From positions 19,386,297 to 19,450,296 of the forward strand of contig OY294068.1 of NCBI GenBank assembly GCA_958510875.1: a stretch of DNA of 64,000 nt, read 5' to 3'. This document shows positions 37,354-46,765 of this stretch, one piece after another. Below the pieces are notes generated by a model. That model did no database searches. It worked only from the letters and a program-made list of their open reading frames with translations, and was not told where the DNA came from. The position numbers and the translations under genes were made by a program. The DNA is from Endomychus coccineus. Lineage: Eukaryota; Arthropoda; Insecta; Coleoptera; Endomychidae. The first letter of the stretch is position 1. Every line of letters begins with the position of its first letter.

Positions 37354-38682
37354 ATGCAACGTGTTGATTATTATGTAAAAGAAGATACCGCTGATGAGAA
37401 CTGTCAAAAAGAAATGTATGTAAACAAAGTAAATGAAAAAGGGTATCAAATACGACAAGAAGCAAATGCAGTCCATTGTTGTCAACATTTTGGTCCTTCG
37501 AGCCGGATATATAAAGCCGTTGAGTTGGTTGATCATGTGCTCACTAAACTAGATATAAACTATACTACAGTGGGCCTATTTTTTGATCTGACTAAAGCCT
37601 TTGAAACGCTAAACATTGAGTTTATCTTGAATAAACTACATAAAATGGGTATAAGAGGAACACTTAACTCATGGATTGCGTCATTTCTGCAAAATCGAGA
37701 GTACTCTGTTAAGTTTGATACAACTTTTTCTGAAAAATATTATTTGAATCTGGGAACTCTTCAAGGAAGTATAATGGGACCTCTTATATTCCTCCTCTTT
37801 GTCAATGATTTACCAACTCATTTGTCTATTGGCAGAATAATTATTCATGCAGATGATATTTGTATGATTATTTCTGGTAAAACAAGGGAAGAAGTTTTTA
37901 TTATGATCAATACTATTCTTCACGAGTTTGTTGTATGGTGCAATAACAATAATTCAATTATAAATTAAACCAAAACTGAAATTATTAATTTCCGTAGCAT
38001 TTATCGTCCAATAACTCCATTTGATATTAACTTTAATGGGTTTAAAGTCCCTTCTAAAAATTTTACCAACTTTCTTGGGTTTACACTGGATGCACATTTA
38101 GAGTTTACTGAGCATATAAATTATCAGGCTAATAAACTAAATAAATCTTATTACCTTATTCTATCCCTCAAAAAGGAGTTTAAAGTTAAAAATCTTGTAT
38201 CTGCTTATTATGGTACTGTTTACCCCGTGCTAAACTGAAATGTTATATCTCATATATATATATGAGGTTCAATTTCTGCGTCCATTGGAATTCTTAAGAT
38301 CCAAAAACGGATTATAAGATTAATTTTCGGCCTCCATCCTCGTTAATCCTGCCGTGAAACTTTTATATCACATAAATTATTAACTTTTCCCTGCATTTAT
38401 TTATGTAATACATTCATGTTTGTTCGTAAACACTCTAATTACTTTCTATCAATTTCGAATTCCCATAACTACACCACAAGAAATAAAGATAACCTTCTAT
38501 TGAATATTCACGCACACTCGTTTTTTGAAAAATCACCAACTTATGCCGGTGCAAAACTTTATAATAAATTACCAAATTCATATACTAAACTTCTCCTTCA
38601 GGGTTTTAAAATCAAAATAAAAGAATTGTTGGCAACCAAAGCTTATTACAGCATTAATGAGTTCAGTATGGATCACTTGTAG
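37354..38682 (+). pseudogene. Non-LTR retrotransposon, reverse transcriptase and C-terminus
   Basis: An open frame of 204 codons (37354-37968) carries RT motifs: LFFDLTKAFETLN (catalytic Asp), IASFLQNREYSVKF, TLQGSIMGPLIFLLFVNDLP and IIHADDICMII. The catalytic box is HADD instead of Y/FADD. After a stop, motif E (FLGFTLDAHLEF, about 38070), the RSCRETF-like block and a final frame at 38416-38682 (NYTTRNKDNLLLN, YAGAKLYNKLPNSY) follow the usual order to the C-terminus. It is younger than the other non-LTR remnants but interrupted. The 5' end is missing. Confidence 0.85.
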
Positions 38683-39589
38683 ATCATTTTTGTTTGTTTT
38701 CATGTTCTTATTTTTAACTATGTCATTTTATTCGTATATATCGTAAAATAATTTATGTTATTCCTATCGTCTAGATACCTTGTTTATTATTTTATCTACA
38801 TGCTTATCGTCTAAGACAATTTTAATGTGGTAGTGTTATTATATCGCATCGTATGTATAATTGATTACTCTGCTTCAGTAACACATTTATATATTAAGTT
38901 ATCTTTTTAAGCAATCGATGTACGTACTTATATCTATGGGACGAACCCTATATGTATTATTTTACCTAAGGGCAATACATCTACCTTTTCTTATCTTATA
39001 AAGCCAGTTATACCAGTCATTCCTAGAATTCATACAAGATATCTAAAGGCGTAGTGAACCATTTGCAGCCACAGGCTCAACCACAAGGTTTTACAAGAAA
39101 TCTTTTAACAAGGTTTGAACATTGTGGCGATGTACATGGTCATCGATTTGAACATTTTCTTTAATTTTTCTAATTACTTGTACTTTTCAATTCTCTATGT
39201 TACGTTTCTTCATAAAATAATTTATTTTTGGTACCTACTATTTGAAACTATACAGATGTTCATTTAATTGCCCCTACTATCATAACTGCACAATACAATG
39301 ATGACAAGTGTGGTATCGTTGAATTTGTTTCTGAATGATATATCCAAATTGTAATATTATACCGGTTGTACCATTCAAAAAAATTATGTTGGGGTCACGT
39401 GACCCGGAATGACAGGAAAAACGGAAGTCATTTTATGATCAATATAAGCATCAGTTTAGACTGTTTATATCTGCCAAATTTCATATATGTCATATCAACA
39501 GTTTTCGAGAAATTGGACTGTCAAAATGTCGTGAGACACCCTGTATATGCCAGAAGGGAAGATGTTCGAAAACAAGAATTAAAGAACAT

Positions 39590-39934
39590 TTTAATTTGAA
39601 CGCAAGAGATTCAGAAGTTGTAAACCATATTAAAGAGACTGATCATCAGTTCAAAGATGATTTTGAGATTCTTCATAAGGTCAGCTTAAAGTAAAGTATT
39701 AAACAACTCAGAGAACATTGAAATTGATAAGTTTGAAAATATGGGAATCCTTTTAAAAATCAGAAAGACCTTACCAATTCTCCATTATCAAATTTATTTG
39801 TATTTAACTCTTATCCTACTGTACACGTACCTCACTCATTCCCTCCTTCTTGATCCTAATTTCAATATTTAAGGAATAAACCATAGTTTGTCAAACCATT
39901 TTTTGATAAAACCACCGTGTGATGGAACATGTCA
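39590..39934 (+). pseudogene. Penelope-like element 3' end with hammerhead-like remnant
   Basis: Reads VVNHIKETDHQFKDDFEILH, then a frame change to KLISLK / NMG-type text (FENMGILL, about 39733-39755) and FNSYPTVHVPHSFPPS (39800-39850), the acidic C-terminal tail of a GIY-YIG module. Downstream, 39903-39934 (TTGATAA, A, ACCACcgtgTGATGGAAC, ATGTCAC) looks like a worn hammerhead core. Confidence 0.5.
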
Positions 39935-40194
39935 CGTTTTTTCAATATAAACGATGTTTGTGAATATTTATTACAAGTTTATTCTTTATTATAACTATAC
40001 AAGGGCCTACGTGAAAATTGAACGAGTAAAACAGATAGCAATATAGAACCTAAAATGAAGTGAGCCTTTCTTTTTCCCTTTCATACTCATATCTTATATC
40101 TCGATCTTATTCCTCTTTTTGCACTGATTGAATTATCATTTGATTCAGTTATTTGAATACTTTCCATTTTTAATATGTCAGAGGGGGAAAAAGT

Positions 40195-40439
40195 CTCTAA
40201 TTAGGCAGAGGGGTTCTACAAAATCAAAATTAACAGCTTTCTCTAATAACGTTGAGAGTTGAAAGGGTCCATTTTCTTAATGGAATTGGCATATTCAATT
40301 TAGAAGACCACATTTCCAAATCTGTTAGCATCATAGCTGAATATAATAATTTACAAACGTTTTCAGAATTATTGGTTGTGGATAATGAAATACAGGGTCA
40401 TTATGACGGACGTGCTATATTGGAAATTCTTTTATTCTG
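40195..40439 (+). pseudogene. BEL/Pao gag remnant, 5' half (split by the Polinton)
   Basis: Plus-strand text RQRGSTKSKLTAFSN near 40204 matches the start of BEL/Pao Gag proteins. After a frame change it continues (EYNNLQTFSELLVVDNEIQ, about 40348-40404) up to the Polinton junction. Skipping 40440-52929 plus one ATTCTG copy, the frame continues as FYSAISLA on the other side. Confidence 0.6.
40434..40439 (+). repeat. Target-site duplication, left (ATTCTG)
   Basis: Identical to 52930-52935 and immediately outside the AG terminus. Six bp is the known Polinton/Maverick duplication length. Confidence 0.95.
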
Positions 40440-41884
40440 AGTAGATGTACTCCGCTACCACGGCCTCAGGATATCCGGTCTCCACTTCCGGTCTAGCTGT
40501 CGATGTGCATCCGGTGCATGAGCTCGTCCTTATCAGTTTTGAAAGGATGTAGGTGATAAGGATTTTATTTTATTTGTAAAGAGTATACAGGGTGTGTTCA
40601 AAAAGTGTGTCACATGTACAGAGTCACGTGACTAACACATGGCAGCATGGCGGCCCTAAGGTCCAACTGTCATGGCGACCATAAGAACCAACTGTCATGG
40701 TGGGCATAAGGACCAGCTGTCATGGCGACCCTAAGGTCCAACTGTCATGGCGACCATAAGAACCAACTGTCATGGTGGGCATAAGGACCAGCTGTCATGG
40801 CGACCATAAGGACCAGCTGTCATGGCGACCATAAGGTCCAGCTGTCATGGCGACCATAAGGACCAACTGTCATGGCGACCATAAGGTCCAGCTGTCATGG
40901 CGACCATAAGGACCAGCTGTCATGGCGACCATAAGGACCAGCTGTCATGGCAATCATGAGGTACAGGTTGCTTCGTGTAGGTGTCACCACCAAGTGACAG
41001 CTGTCATGGTAACCATAAGGTCCAGCTGTCATGGCGACCATAAGGTCCAGCTGTCATGGCGAGCATGAGGTACAGCTGTCATGGCGAGCATGAGGTACAG
41101 CTGTCATGGCTACCATAAGGTCCAGCTGTCATGGCGACCATAAGGTACAGCTGTCATGGCGAACCCAAGGTACAGACTGCTTCGTGGAGGGGGCTCCGCC
41201 ACCTCTAGGAAGCAATCTGTACCTTTGGTCCAGAGGTACAGGCTGCTTCATGGAGATGTCACCACCACGTGACAGCTGTCATCGAAGGTACAGAATGCTT
41301 CGTGGAGATGTCACCACCACGTGACAGCTGTCATGGCGACCCTTGGGTACAGGCTGCTTCATGGAGATGTCGCCACCATATGACAGCTGTCATGGTGAAC
41401 CAAAGGTACAGGTTGCTTCGTGTAGGTGTCACCAACACGTGACAGCTGTCATGGTGAGCTAAAGGTACAGAATGCTTCGTGGAGATGTCGCCACCACGTG
41501 ACAGCTGTCATGGCGACCCTTGGGTACAGGCTGCTTCATGGAGATGTCGCCACCATATGACAGCTGTCATGGTGAACCAAAGGTACAGGTTGCTTCGTGT
41601 AGGTGTCACCAACACGTGACAGCTGTCATGGTGAGCTAAAGGTACAGGCTGCTTCGTGTAGGTGTCACGTGACAGATGTCATGGCGGACCGAAGGTACAG
41701 GCTGCTTCGTGTAGGTGTCACCACCACGTGACAAAGACTGCTTTGTCATTGTTTCAATCCGGCGACCATAGTTTACGAACGATGATGACGTCACTGCTTC
41801 GAACCGATGACAGTAACTGATTCAATCCGGCGACCATAGTTCACGAACGATGATGACGTCATCATCGTTCACGAACTATGATGG
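40440..41884 (+). repeat. Left terminal inverted repeat (1,445 bp)
   Basis: Reverse complement of 51485-52929 with only occasional differences (e.g. gaaccaaag versus gagaaccaaag-type changes near 41395/51797). The outer ~200 bp are unique sequence. 40650-41170 is a ~25-bp tandem array (ctgtcatggcgaccataagg, about 20 copies). 41170-41740 is a longer ~60-bp array (gcttcgtg, caccaccacgtgacagctgt). The inner end is a near-palindrome at 41835-41880 centred on TGACGTCA. Confidence 0.95.
41854..41861. promoter_or_regulatory. CRE-type palindrome TGACGTCA in TIR inner end
   Basis: The full CREB/ATF consensus sits at the centre of a ~46-bp near-palindrome at the inner TIR boundary. It recurs near 41787 and in the mirrored TIR at 51508-51515. 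It could bind host bZIP factors to drive early genes; that function is inference. Confidence 0.35.
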
Positions 41885-41944
41885 GCTAATGAGGAATAAA
41901 ATGTGAATAATCATAATGATTGTATTACATTCATACACATGTTT

Positions 41945-42170
41945 TTTCGCATGATTCAACACATGCTTTAACATTCAGACAAGTGTTTCAACATTCAGAC
42001 ACGTGTTTCAACATTCAGACACGTGTTTCAACATTCAGACACGTGTTTCAACATTCAGACACGTGTTTCAACATTCAGACACGTGTTTCAGCATTCAGAC
42101 ACGTGTTTCAGACACGTGTTTCAACATTCAGACACGTGTTTCAACATTCAGACACGTGTTCCAGCATTCA
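41945..42170 (+). repeat. 20-bp tandem repeat (about 11 copies) inside left TIR
   Basis: Unit acattcagacacgtgtttca repeated head to tail. It contains CACGTG and lies between the TIR and the packaging ATPase. Absent from the right end, so not part of the TIR. Shares a 19-nt identity with the MITE at 6039-6363. The open frames through it are artefacts of the repeat. Confidence 0.9.
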
Positions 42171-42264
42171 TACCTATTTAACATGTATTTGATACCTGAT
42201 TTTGACAGAACCGTAGAAGCACCTAACCGCGCGATCAGACATACACAATATAACATCATCATCT

Positions 42265-42275
42265 AGTATATAAAC
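42265..42275 (+). promoter_or_regulatory. TATA-type promoter of the packaging ATPase
   Basis: TAGTATATAAA 17 nt upstream of the ATG at 42292. The identical 11-mer precedes the penton-like gene at 47150-47160. Confidence 0.5.
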
Positions 42276-42291
42276 AAATGCTTATTAACAT

Positions 42292-43017
42292 ATGTTCCAG
42301 TATGATTTCGATTCGCCTTCAGGCATGATGAAGATTGTTAAGCAAAAAGACTCGTTGAGTATTATGAACTTAGGGTCAAGCAATGAGAATGTTGAACAAC
42401 CACAACGTCACAGCTCTTTGCTGCCTAATACTCTACGAACAATAATCTGTGGTCCAAGTAATTGTGGGAAAACAAATGTGATGTTATCTCTATTGTTAGA
42501 TGCAAACGGTCTGAAATTTGAAAACGTGTACATATATTCAAAGTCTTTACACCAACCAAAATACCAGTTACTAAAGGAGACATTGAAGAAAATTGAGGGG
42601 CTTGGATATTTTCCTTGTACCGAAAGTGATGAGGTCATAGACCCCACAGAAGCGAGGCCTAATTCAATCATAATATTCGATGACGTGATGTTTGAGAAAC
42701 AGGAGAAAATTCGTGCTTATTTTTCAAGAGGGAGACACAACTCAATTGATAGTTTCTATCTTTGCCAGTCTTTTGCTAAATGTCCAAAACATGGATTGCG
42801 CGACAATGCCAATTGCTTGATTATTTTCAAACAGGATGAGCTCAATTTGAAACATATATTCACCGATCATATAAGTACCGACATGTCACTCGAAAAATTC
42901 AAAGAGATATGTAGCGTATGTTGGAAAGATAAATATGGATTCCTTATGATAAACAAAGACTGTGATATGAACAAAGGACGTTATCGCAAAGGTTTTGATA
43001 GTTATATATACATCTAA
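42292..43017 (+). CDS. DNA-packaging ATPase (FtsK/HerA, A32-like)
   Basis: 241 residues. Walker A GPSNCGKT at 54-61, Walker B IIIFDD at 126-131 and a downstream CQSF (residues 158-161) that fits the polar sensor position. This is the genome-packaging ATPase that pumps DNA into capsids, found in nearly all Polintons and related to vaccinia A32. Both nucleotide-binding motifs are intact. The ATG is the first after the TATA element. It is the first gene on the plus strand, and the PX-like gene starts 42 nt after its stop. Confidence 0.9.
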   Translation: MFQYDFDSPSGMMKIVKQKDSLSIMNLGSSNENVEQPQRHSSLLPNTLRTIICGPSNCGKTNVMLSLLLDANGLKFENVYIYSKSLHQPKYQLLKETLKKIEGLGYFPCTESDEVIDPTEARPNSIIIFDDVMFEKQEKIRAYFSRGRHNSIDSFYLCQSFAKCPKHGLRDNANCLIIFKQDELNLKHIFTDHISTDMSLEKFKEICSVCWKDKYGFLMINKDCDMNKGRYRKGFDSYIYI

Positions 43018-43059
43018 CATGTATATATACTTTCATTTGAAATAGACAACCCGCTCAGC

Positions 43060-44124
43060 ATGGACGTGGGTGTGAGTAACACGCTTAAAGAAAAACAACA
43101 ATTGAAGAAAAAAATTTGGGAGTTAGCAAACGTTGTGAGGAAAAAATATATGGCTGTGAAATTGGGTAAAGCTGAAAATGATGAGATTCTAGATAATATG
43201 TTCAGGAATGTATCTAAACCTCTGGAGGAAATTGCGAAAAATGCTGAAATAATCAAACAAAATTCGTTGGTTAAACCTAAAAGTATTGTTTCTACAGCAA
43301 CACAAATGGAGAACATACCAATCCCAAATATTGTAACTGAAGGGGAAGAGTTCGTATATAACCCCCAAAATACTGAGGAGGATGTGTTTACCCTCGAACC
43401 TACTATCGATCAGATTCGTGAAGAATTCAGAAAACATAAGAAAGATAATGCAGAGGCTACAGAGGAGTTTCTGCAACAATACCCCACATTAGCACGTTAT
43501 TACTTGGAAGGATTCCTATTGGATGATGATGTCAAGAAATACGATGATAGAATGGGATTGCAATATAATTCAACTTTAGACAAATGGTTCATGGGTAATC
43601 AACCTATAGAAATTGATAGTGAGAGTAATATAATTATCAAGGGTACTCCGTTCAAGGGTACCACAGGACTGTATAATTTGATATTTTATAGAGATGTTCT
43701 ACCTGATACTTACACTGTGGAAGATGGGAAAAATTACAGTCAAATGATGGAAATGACTAGTGCCCATAGGCGTAATAACGATCCAGCTGATCGAATAAGA
43801 AACATTGTAAAATACAAAAATGTACTGAAACCTTTGATTAATTCCATGAAAAGACCCAGAGCCAAAACATACACTGGAAGTGCATATATCAAAAATGATA
43901 TGCTTGAATATAACGAGAAACCTATCGAATATGTTTATTGGGATGACGTTAACGAAATTGTGGATAGACTGAGACTTCTTGTTGCATCCTCGCATGCAGG
44001 TAACCATAATCATCACAATGAGATAATCTCTATAATAGAAGAATTGATAGAGGCAGGGGTAATTGAACAAAAACCAGGTGTAAGACAAATTCATCTCAGT
44101 TATAAAGATGGTTTCAATGGATAA
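43060..44124 (+). CDS. PX-like Polinton protein of unknown function
   Basis: 354 residues. The N-terminal ~80 residues are charged and probably helical (LKEKQQLKKKIWELANVVRK). The middle, residues ~165-235, carries the block FMGNQPIEI ... GTPFKGTTGLYNLIFYRD, which I recognise as the conserved part of the protein called PX in Polintons. It is followed by TSAHRRNNDPADRIRN. The C-terminus is rich in His, Asn and Glu. Function is not known; a structural role is likely from its place among virion genes. It overlaps the next frame by 17 nt (44108-44124). Confidence 0.75.
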   Translation: MDVGVSNTLKEKQQLKKKIWELANVVRKKYMAVKLGKAENDEILDNMFRNVSKPLEEIAKNAEIIKQNSLVKPKSIVSTATQMENIPIPNIVTEGEEFVYNPQNTEEDVFTLEPTIDQIREEFRKHKKDNAEATEEFLQQYPTLARYYLEGFLLDDDVKKYDDRMGLQYNSTLDKWFMGNQPIEIDSESNIIIKGTPFKGTTGLYNLIFYRDVLPDTYTVEDGKNYSQMMEMTSAHRRNNDPADRIRNIVKYKNVLKPLINSMKRPRAKTYTGSAYIKNDMLEYNEKPIEYVYWDDVNEIVDRLRLLVASSHAGNHNHHNEIISIIEELIEAGVIEQKPGVRQIHLSYKDGFNG

Positions 44125-44761
44125 GTTTGGCAGAGCCTCCTCTTCCATGTGGATATATGATACAAATGTATTTAATAATAATTTCAAACAAGTTCACGGA
44201 CAAGGATTATTCCTAACGAGCGATGGAAGTTATGATATGGAAAATCGTAGATTGTGCAACGTAAAATCACCGAATGATGATGGAGATGTTGCAAATAAAG
44301 TATATGTTGATAAATTAACACACAAACTGAATCTGAAAACGGAAACCAGTCTTAAAGATACCTTCAATGTTAGGGTTGATAATTTGATCAAAGATATCAA
44401 CAAGGATCTGGATGAACATAACTTAACGAATGACAAGGTTATTCTCAACATTGATAAACATCTGATGGACATTCAGAATAAATATAATGGAATGGGGATC
44501 TATATAAAATCAGAGTATAAAACAATCAGTGATAGTGTGAGGGAAAACAGAAATGAATTGAAAGAGATCAATAACACATTTAACAGTGTGAACATGCGTC
44601 TAAATGACATTACTAGTAAAGTGGAGGCGTTAGAACGACGGATGACATCTGTGGAACCTTCTAAGAAGAGACCCTCATCATCCACAACAACAAAGCAGGG
44701 CTCTGTGAAACGTATATCTCCAAATCCTGTGAATATACCCAAAAAATTAATTCTACACTAG
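44108..44761 (+). CDS. Fibre/collar-like coiled-coil protein
   Basis: 217 residues. Residues ~35-70 hold the motif YDMENRRLCNVKSP and DVANKVYVD, a short block common in trimeric phage and virus fibre or collar proteins. It is followed by a long predicted coiled coil (~80-195) and a basic Ser/Thr-rich tail ending PKKLILH. Probably a virion-surface or attachment structure, inferred only from layout. A second in-frame ATG (M4) lies 9 nt after the first. It overlaps the end of the PX-like frame. Confidence 0.6.
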   Translation: MVSMDKFGRASSSMWIYDTNVFNNNFKQVHGQGLFLTSDGSYDMENRRLCNVKSPNDDGDVANKVYVDKLTHKLNLKTETSLKDTFNVRVDNLIKDINKDLDEHNLTNDKVILNIDKHLMDIQNKYNGMGIYIKSEYKTISDSVRENRNELKEINNTFNSVNMRLNDITSKVEALERRMTSVEPSKKRPSSSTTTKQGSVKRISPNPVNIPKKLILH

Positions 44762-44778
44762 ATTTCCACATTGATAAG

Positions 44779-45702
44779 ATGAGTAGAGAACAAGTTGTGC
44801 ATGAGCTTCATAAGCCGAGTAGGAAGAATTTCAAACGACGCAGAACGATCATAAAAGGTTTGGATGATTTGTGGCAAATGAATCTGGCAGAAATGGGTAA
44901 TTACGCTCGTGAAAATAGAGGATTCAAATACATTTTGATTATGATCGATTGTTTCTCGAAATTTCTATGGACACGCCCGCTGAAAACAAAATCAGCCGAA
45001 GAAGTTCGGAAAGCGGTCAGTTCTATATTGCTAGAAGGACATCGTAAGCCTAGGAATCTGCAAAGCGATCAGGGAAAAGAATTCTTCAATAAACACTTTA
45101 ACGATCTAATGAAGAAACATAATATCAATCATTATAATACGTATAGTGTGAAAAAAGCAGCCATTGCTGAACGTGTCATTCGAACGTTAAAGGAATCGCT
45201 CTACAAACATTTCAGTCTCAGCGGGAAATACAAATGGCTTAATATACTTGAAGAAACCACAGAAAAATATAATAAACGTAAACATAGTACTATAAATATG
45301 GCTCCAATAAAAGTGACGAAACAGATTGAGAGCGAGATATTGAAGCGATCCTACTCACACATCAAGTTAGCTCTGCCTCACAAATTCAACGTAGGAGATG
45401 TGGTACGAATAAGTAAGGCTAAACATATTTTTGAAAAGGGATTTACGCCCAATTGGAGTACGGAATTATTTAAAATCATCAAAGTAAAAATTACCAACCC
45501 GGTCACATATCTACTAGAAGATATGACCAACGCACCAATCAGAGGCTGTTTCTACGAGGAAGAATTACAGAAAACAAAACAACCCGATGTGTATTTAGTC
45601 GAAAAAATATTACGAAAGAGGAGGGGTCAACAGTATGTGAAATGGTTGGGTCTAGATAATAATCACAACAGTTGGATCAATAATTCGGATCTCGTTCAAT
45701 GA
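44779..45702 (+). CDS. Retroviral-type integrase with chromodomain (first catalytic Asp replaced)
   Basis: 307 residues. HKPSRKNFKRRR near the N-terminus, then the rve core: WQMNLAEM (residues 32-39), LIMIDCFSKFLW, LQSDQGKEF (Asp97) and KAAIAERVIRTLK (Glu131). Polinton integrases have Asp where this one has Asn35 (AAT at 44881-44883), so the D-D-E triad is N-D-E. The C-terminus, residues ~272-307, is a chromodomain (VEKILRKRRGQQYVKWLG...SWI), which binds methylated histone tails and directs integration. Either the protein is catalytically dead and the copy moves in trans, or this is a recent mutation in an otherwise intact gene. Confidence 0.9.
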   Translation: MSREQVVHELHKPSRKNFKRRRTIIKGLDDLWQMNLAEMGNYARENRGFKYILIMIDCFSKFLWTRPLKTKSAEEVRKAVSSILLEGHRKPRNLQSDQGKEFFNKHFNDLMKKHNINHYNTYSVKKAAIAERVIRTLKESLYKHFSLSGKYKWLNILEETTEKYNKRKHSTINMAPIKVTKQIESEILKRSYSHIKLALPHKFNVGDVVRISKAKHIFEKGFTPNWSTELFKIIKVKITNPVTYLLEDMTNAPIRGCFYEEELQKTKQPDVYLVEKILRKRRGQQYVKWLGLDNNHNSWINNSDLVQ

Positions 45703-45982
45703 ATCCATCATTGATCATTTGGAGATTATTAGGAACAAACAAATAGCTGGAATATTATTGACTCGAGGGTATGGTTATTATAATAGAACAAAAATTCCGT
45801 GAATATGAGGGTGAATCAAGAGTGAAGATTATAATATTTGAAACATATATTGTTAAGATTATACTTAAGTCTTTTGTATTGAGAAAATTTTGAAATTAAT
45901 AAAAAATATTATTTTGAGATCTTTGATCTTTCTCCCTCCCCTCGTTAAATAACGGTGCAATCTTGAATTTTCATCAGTCTGT
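45703..45982. other. Gap with polyadenylation signal
   Basis: AATAAA at 45898-45903 probably ends the integrase transcript. No gene recognised. Confidence 0.4.
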
Positions 45983-46765
45983 ATGGAAGCGTACGTAGGA
46001 GAAGGTGTTCTCAATACGCTTATAAACAAGCTCCCGTTTGAACTTCATATTCCATCGTATCAATTCTGTGGACCTGGTACTAAGCTACAGAAGCGACTTG
46101 AGCGTGGTGATAAAGGTGTTAATCCGTTGGATTCGGCCTGTCGCGAACACGACATAGCTTATTCTCAGCACAAATCTCTAGAAGATCGTCATAAGGCCGA
46201 TAAAATATTAGAGGACGCAGCTTGGCAGCGTGTCAAATCTAAAGACACAAAATTTGGAGAAAGGATTGCCGCTTTCGGTGTAAATAAAATTATGAAGGCA
46301 AAGAGGAAATTGGGAATGGGTATGAGAAAGAAGGTTGGGTTCGGAAGTGCAATTGTCGATGGGGTGAGAAAAGTTATGAAGAATAAGTTTGACTCATCCA
46401 ATCTGAAGAAAACATCCCAAACAGCGTTGAAAGTTGCACGAAAACAATTCAAAAAAGCGGGTGGTCGGAAAAATGTTCGGTTACCAAGAGTAATTCCTAT
46501 TCCAAAGACTGGAGGATTTCTACCATTTTTAATACCTCTGTTTGCCGGCTTATCAGCTGCTGGAGCATTGGCGGGGGGTGGTGCAGGCATCGCTAAGGCC
46601 GTCAACGACAGCAAAGCAGCTCGGAAAACCTTGGAGGAAACGGAAAGACATAATAAAACAATGGAAGCTATAGCTTTGGGGAAACAAGGATCTGGTCTAT
46701 ATTTGAAAAAGTATCGCAAAGGTCTTGGTCTATATTTAAATAAACATCCAAAAAACTGTCAGTAA
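45983..46765 (+). CDS. PLA2-domain minor capsid protein (pVI/pX-like tail)
   Basis: 260 residues. Residues 26-60 form a parvovirus-type phospholipase A2 core: calcium-loop CGPGT (29-33) and catalytic REHDIAY (His56-Asp57). This enzyme type opens endosomal membranes during entry in other viruses. A basic region follows (residues ~85-170), then a hydrophobic Gly/Ala-rich segment (FLPFLIPLFAGLSAAGALAG, ~179-198), and a tail with two LYL-type repeats. Such proteins combine membrane lysis and DNA contact. Its last codons contain A AAA AAC (46750-46756), three codons before the stop, and the protease frame lies in -1. Confidence 0.8.
   Translation: MEAYVGEGVLNTLINKLPFELHIPSYQFCGPGTKLQKRLERGDKGVNPLDSACREHDIAYSQHKSLEDRHKADKILEDAAWQRVKSKDTKFGERIAAFGVNKIMKAKRKLGMGMRKKVGFGSAIVDGVRKVMKNKFDSSNLKKTSQTALKVARKQFKKAGGRKNVRLPRVIPIPKTGGFLPFLIPLFAGLSAAGALAGGGAGIAKAVNDSKAARKTLEETERHNKTMEAIALGKQGSGLYLKKYRKGLGLYLNKHPKNCQ
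46750..46756 (+). promoter_or_regulatory. Candidate -1 ribosomal frameshift heptamer (A AAA AAC)
   Basis: In the PLA2 frame the codons are cc-A AAA AAC, a classical X XXY YYZ slippery site. The zero-frame stop follows at 46763-46765. A -1 slip enters the protease frame, which is open from 46744 to 47136. No pseudoknot was identified by eye. Confidence 0.45.

Noticed and set aside
41106..41324. 72-codon ORF repeated as 52045-52263 on the other strand
   Set aside because: Both lie in the TIR tandem arrays and are mirror images; no start context or domain.
41920..42266. Two overlapping ORFs of ~90 codons (FQHSDTCFNIQTRVSTF repeats)
   Set aside because: They are translations of the 20-bp tandem repeat; 20 is not a multiple of 3, so the frames run through each other.
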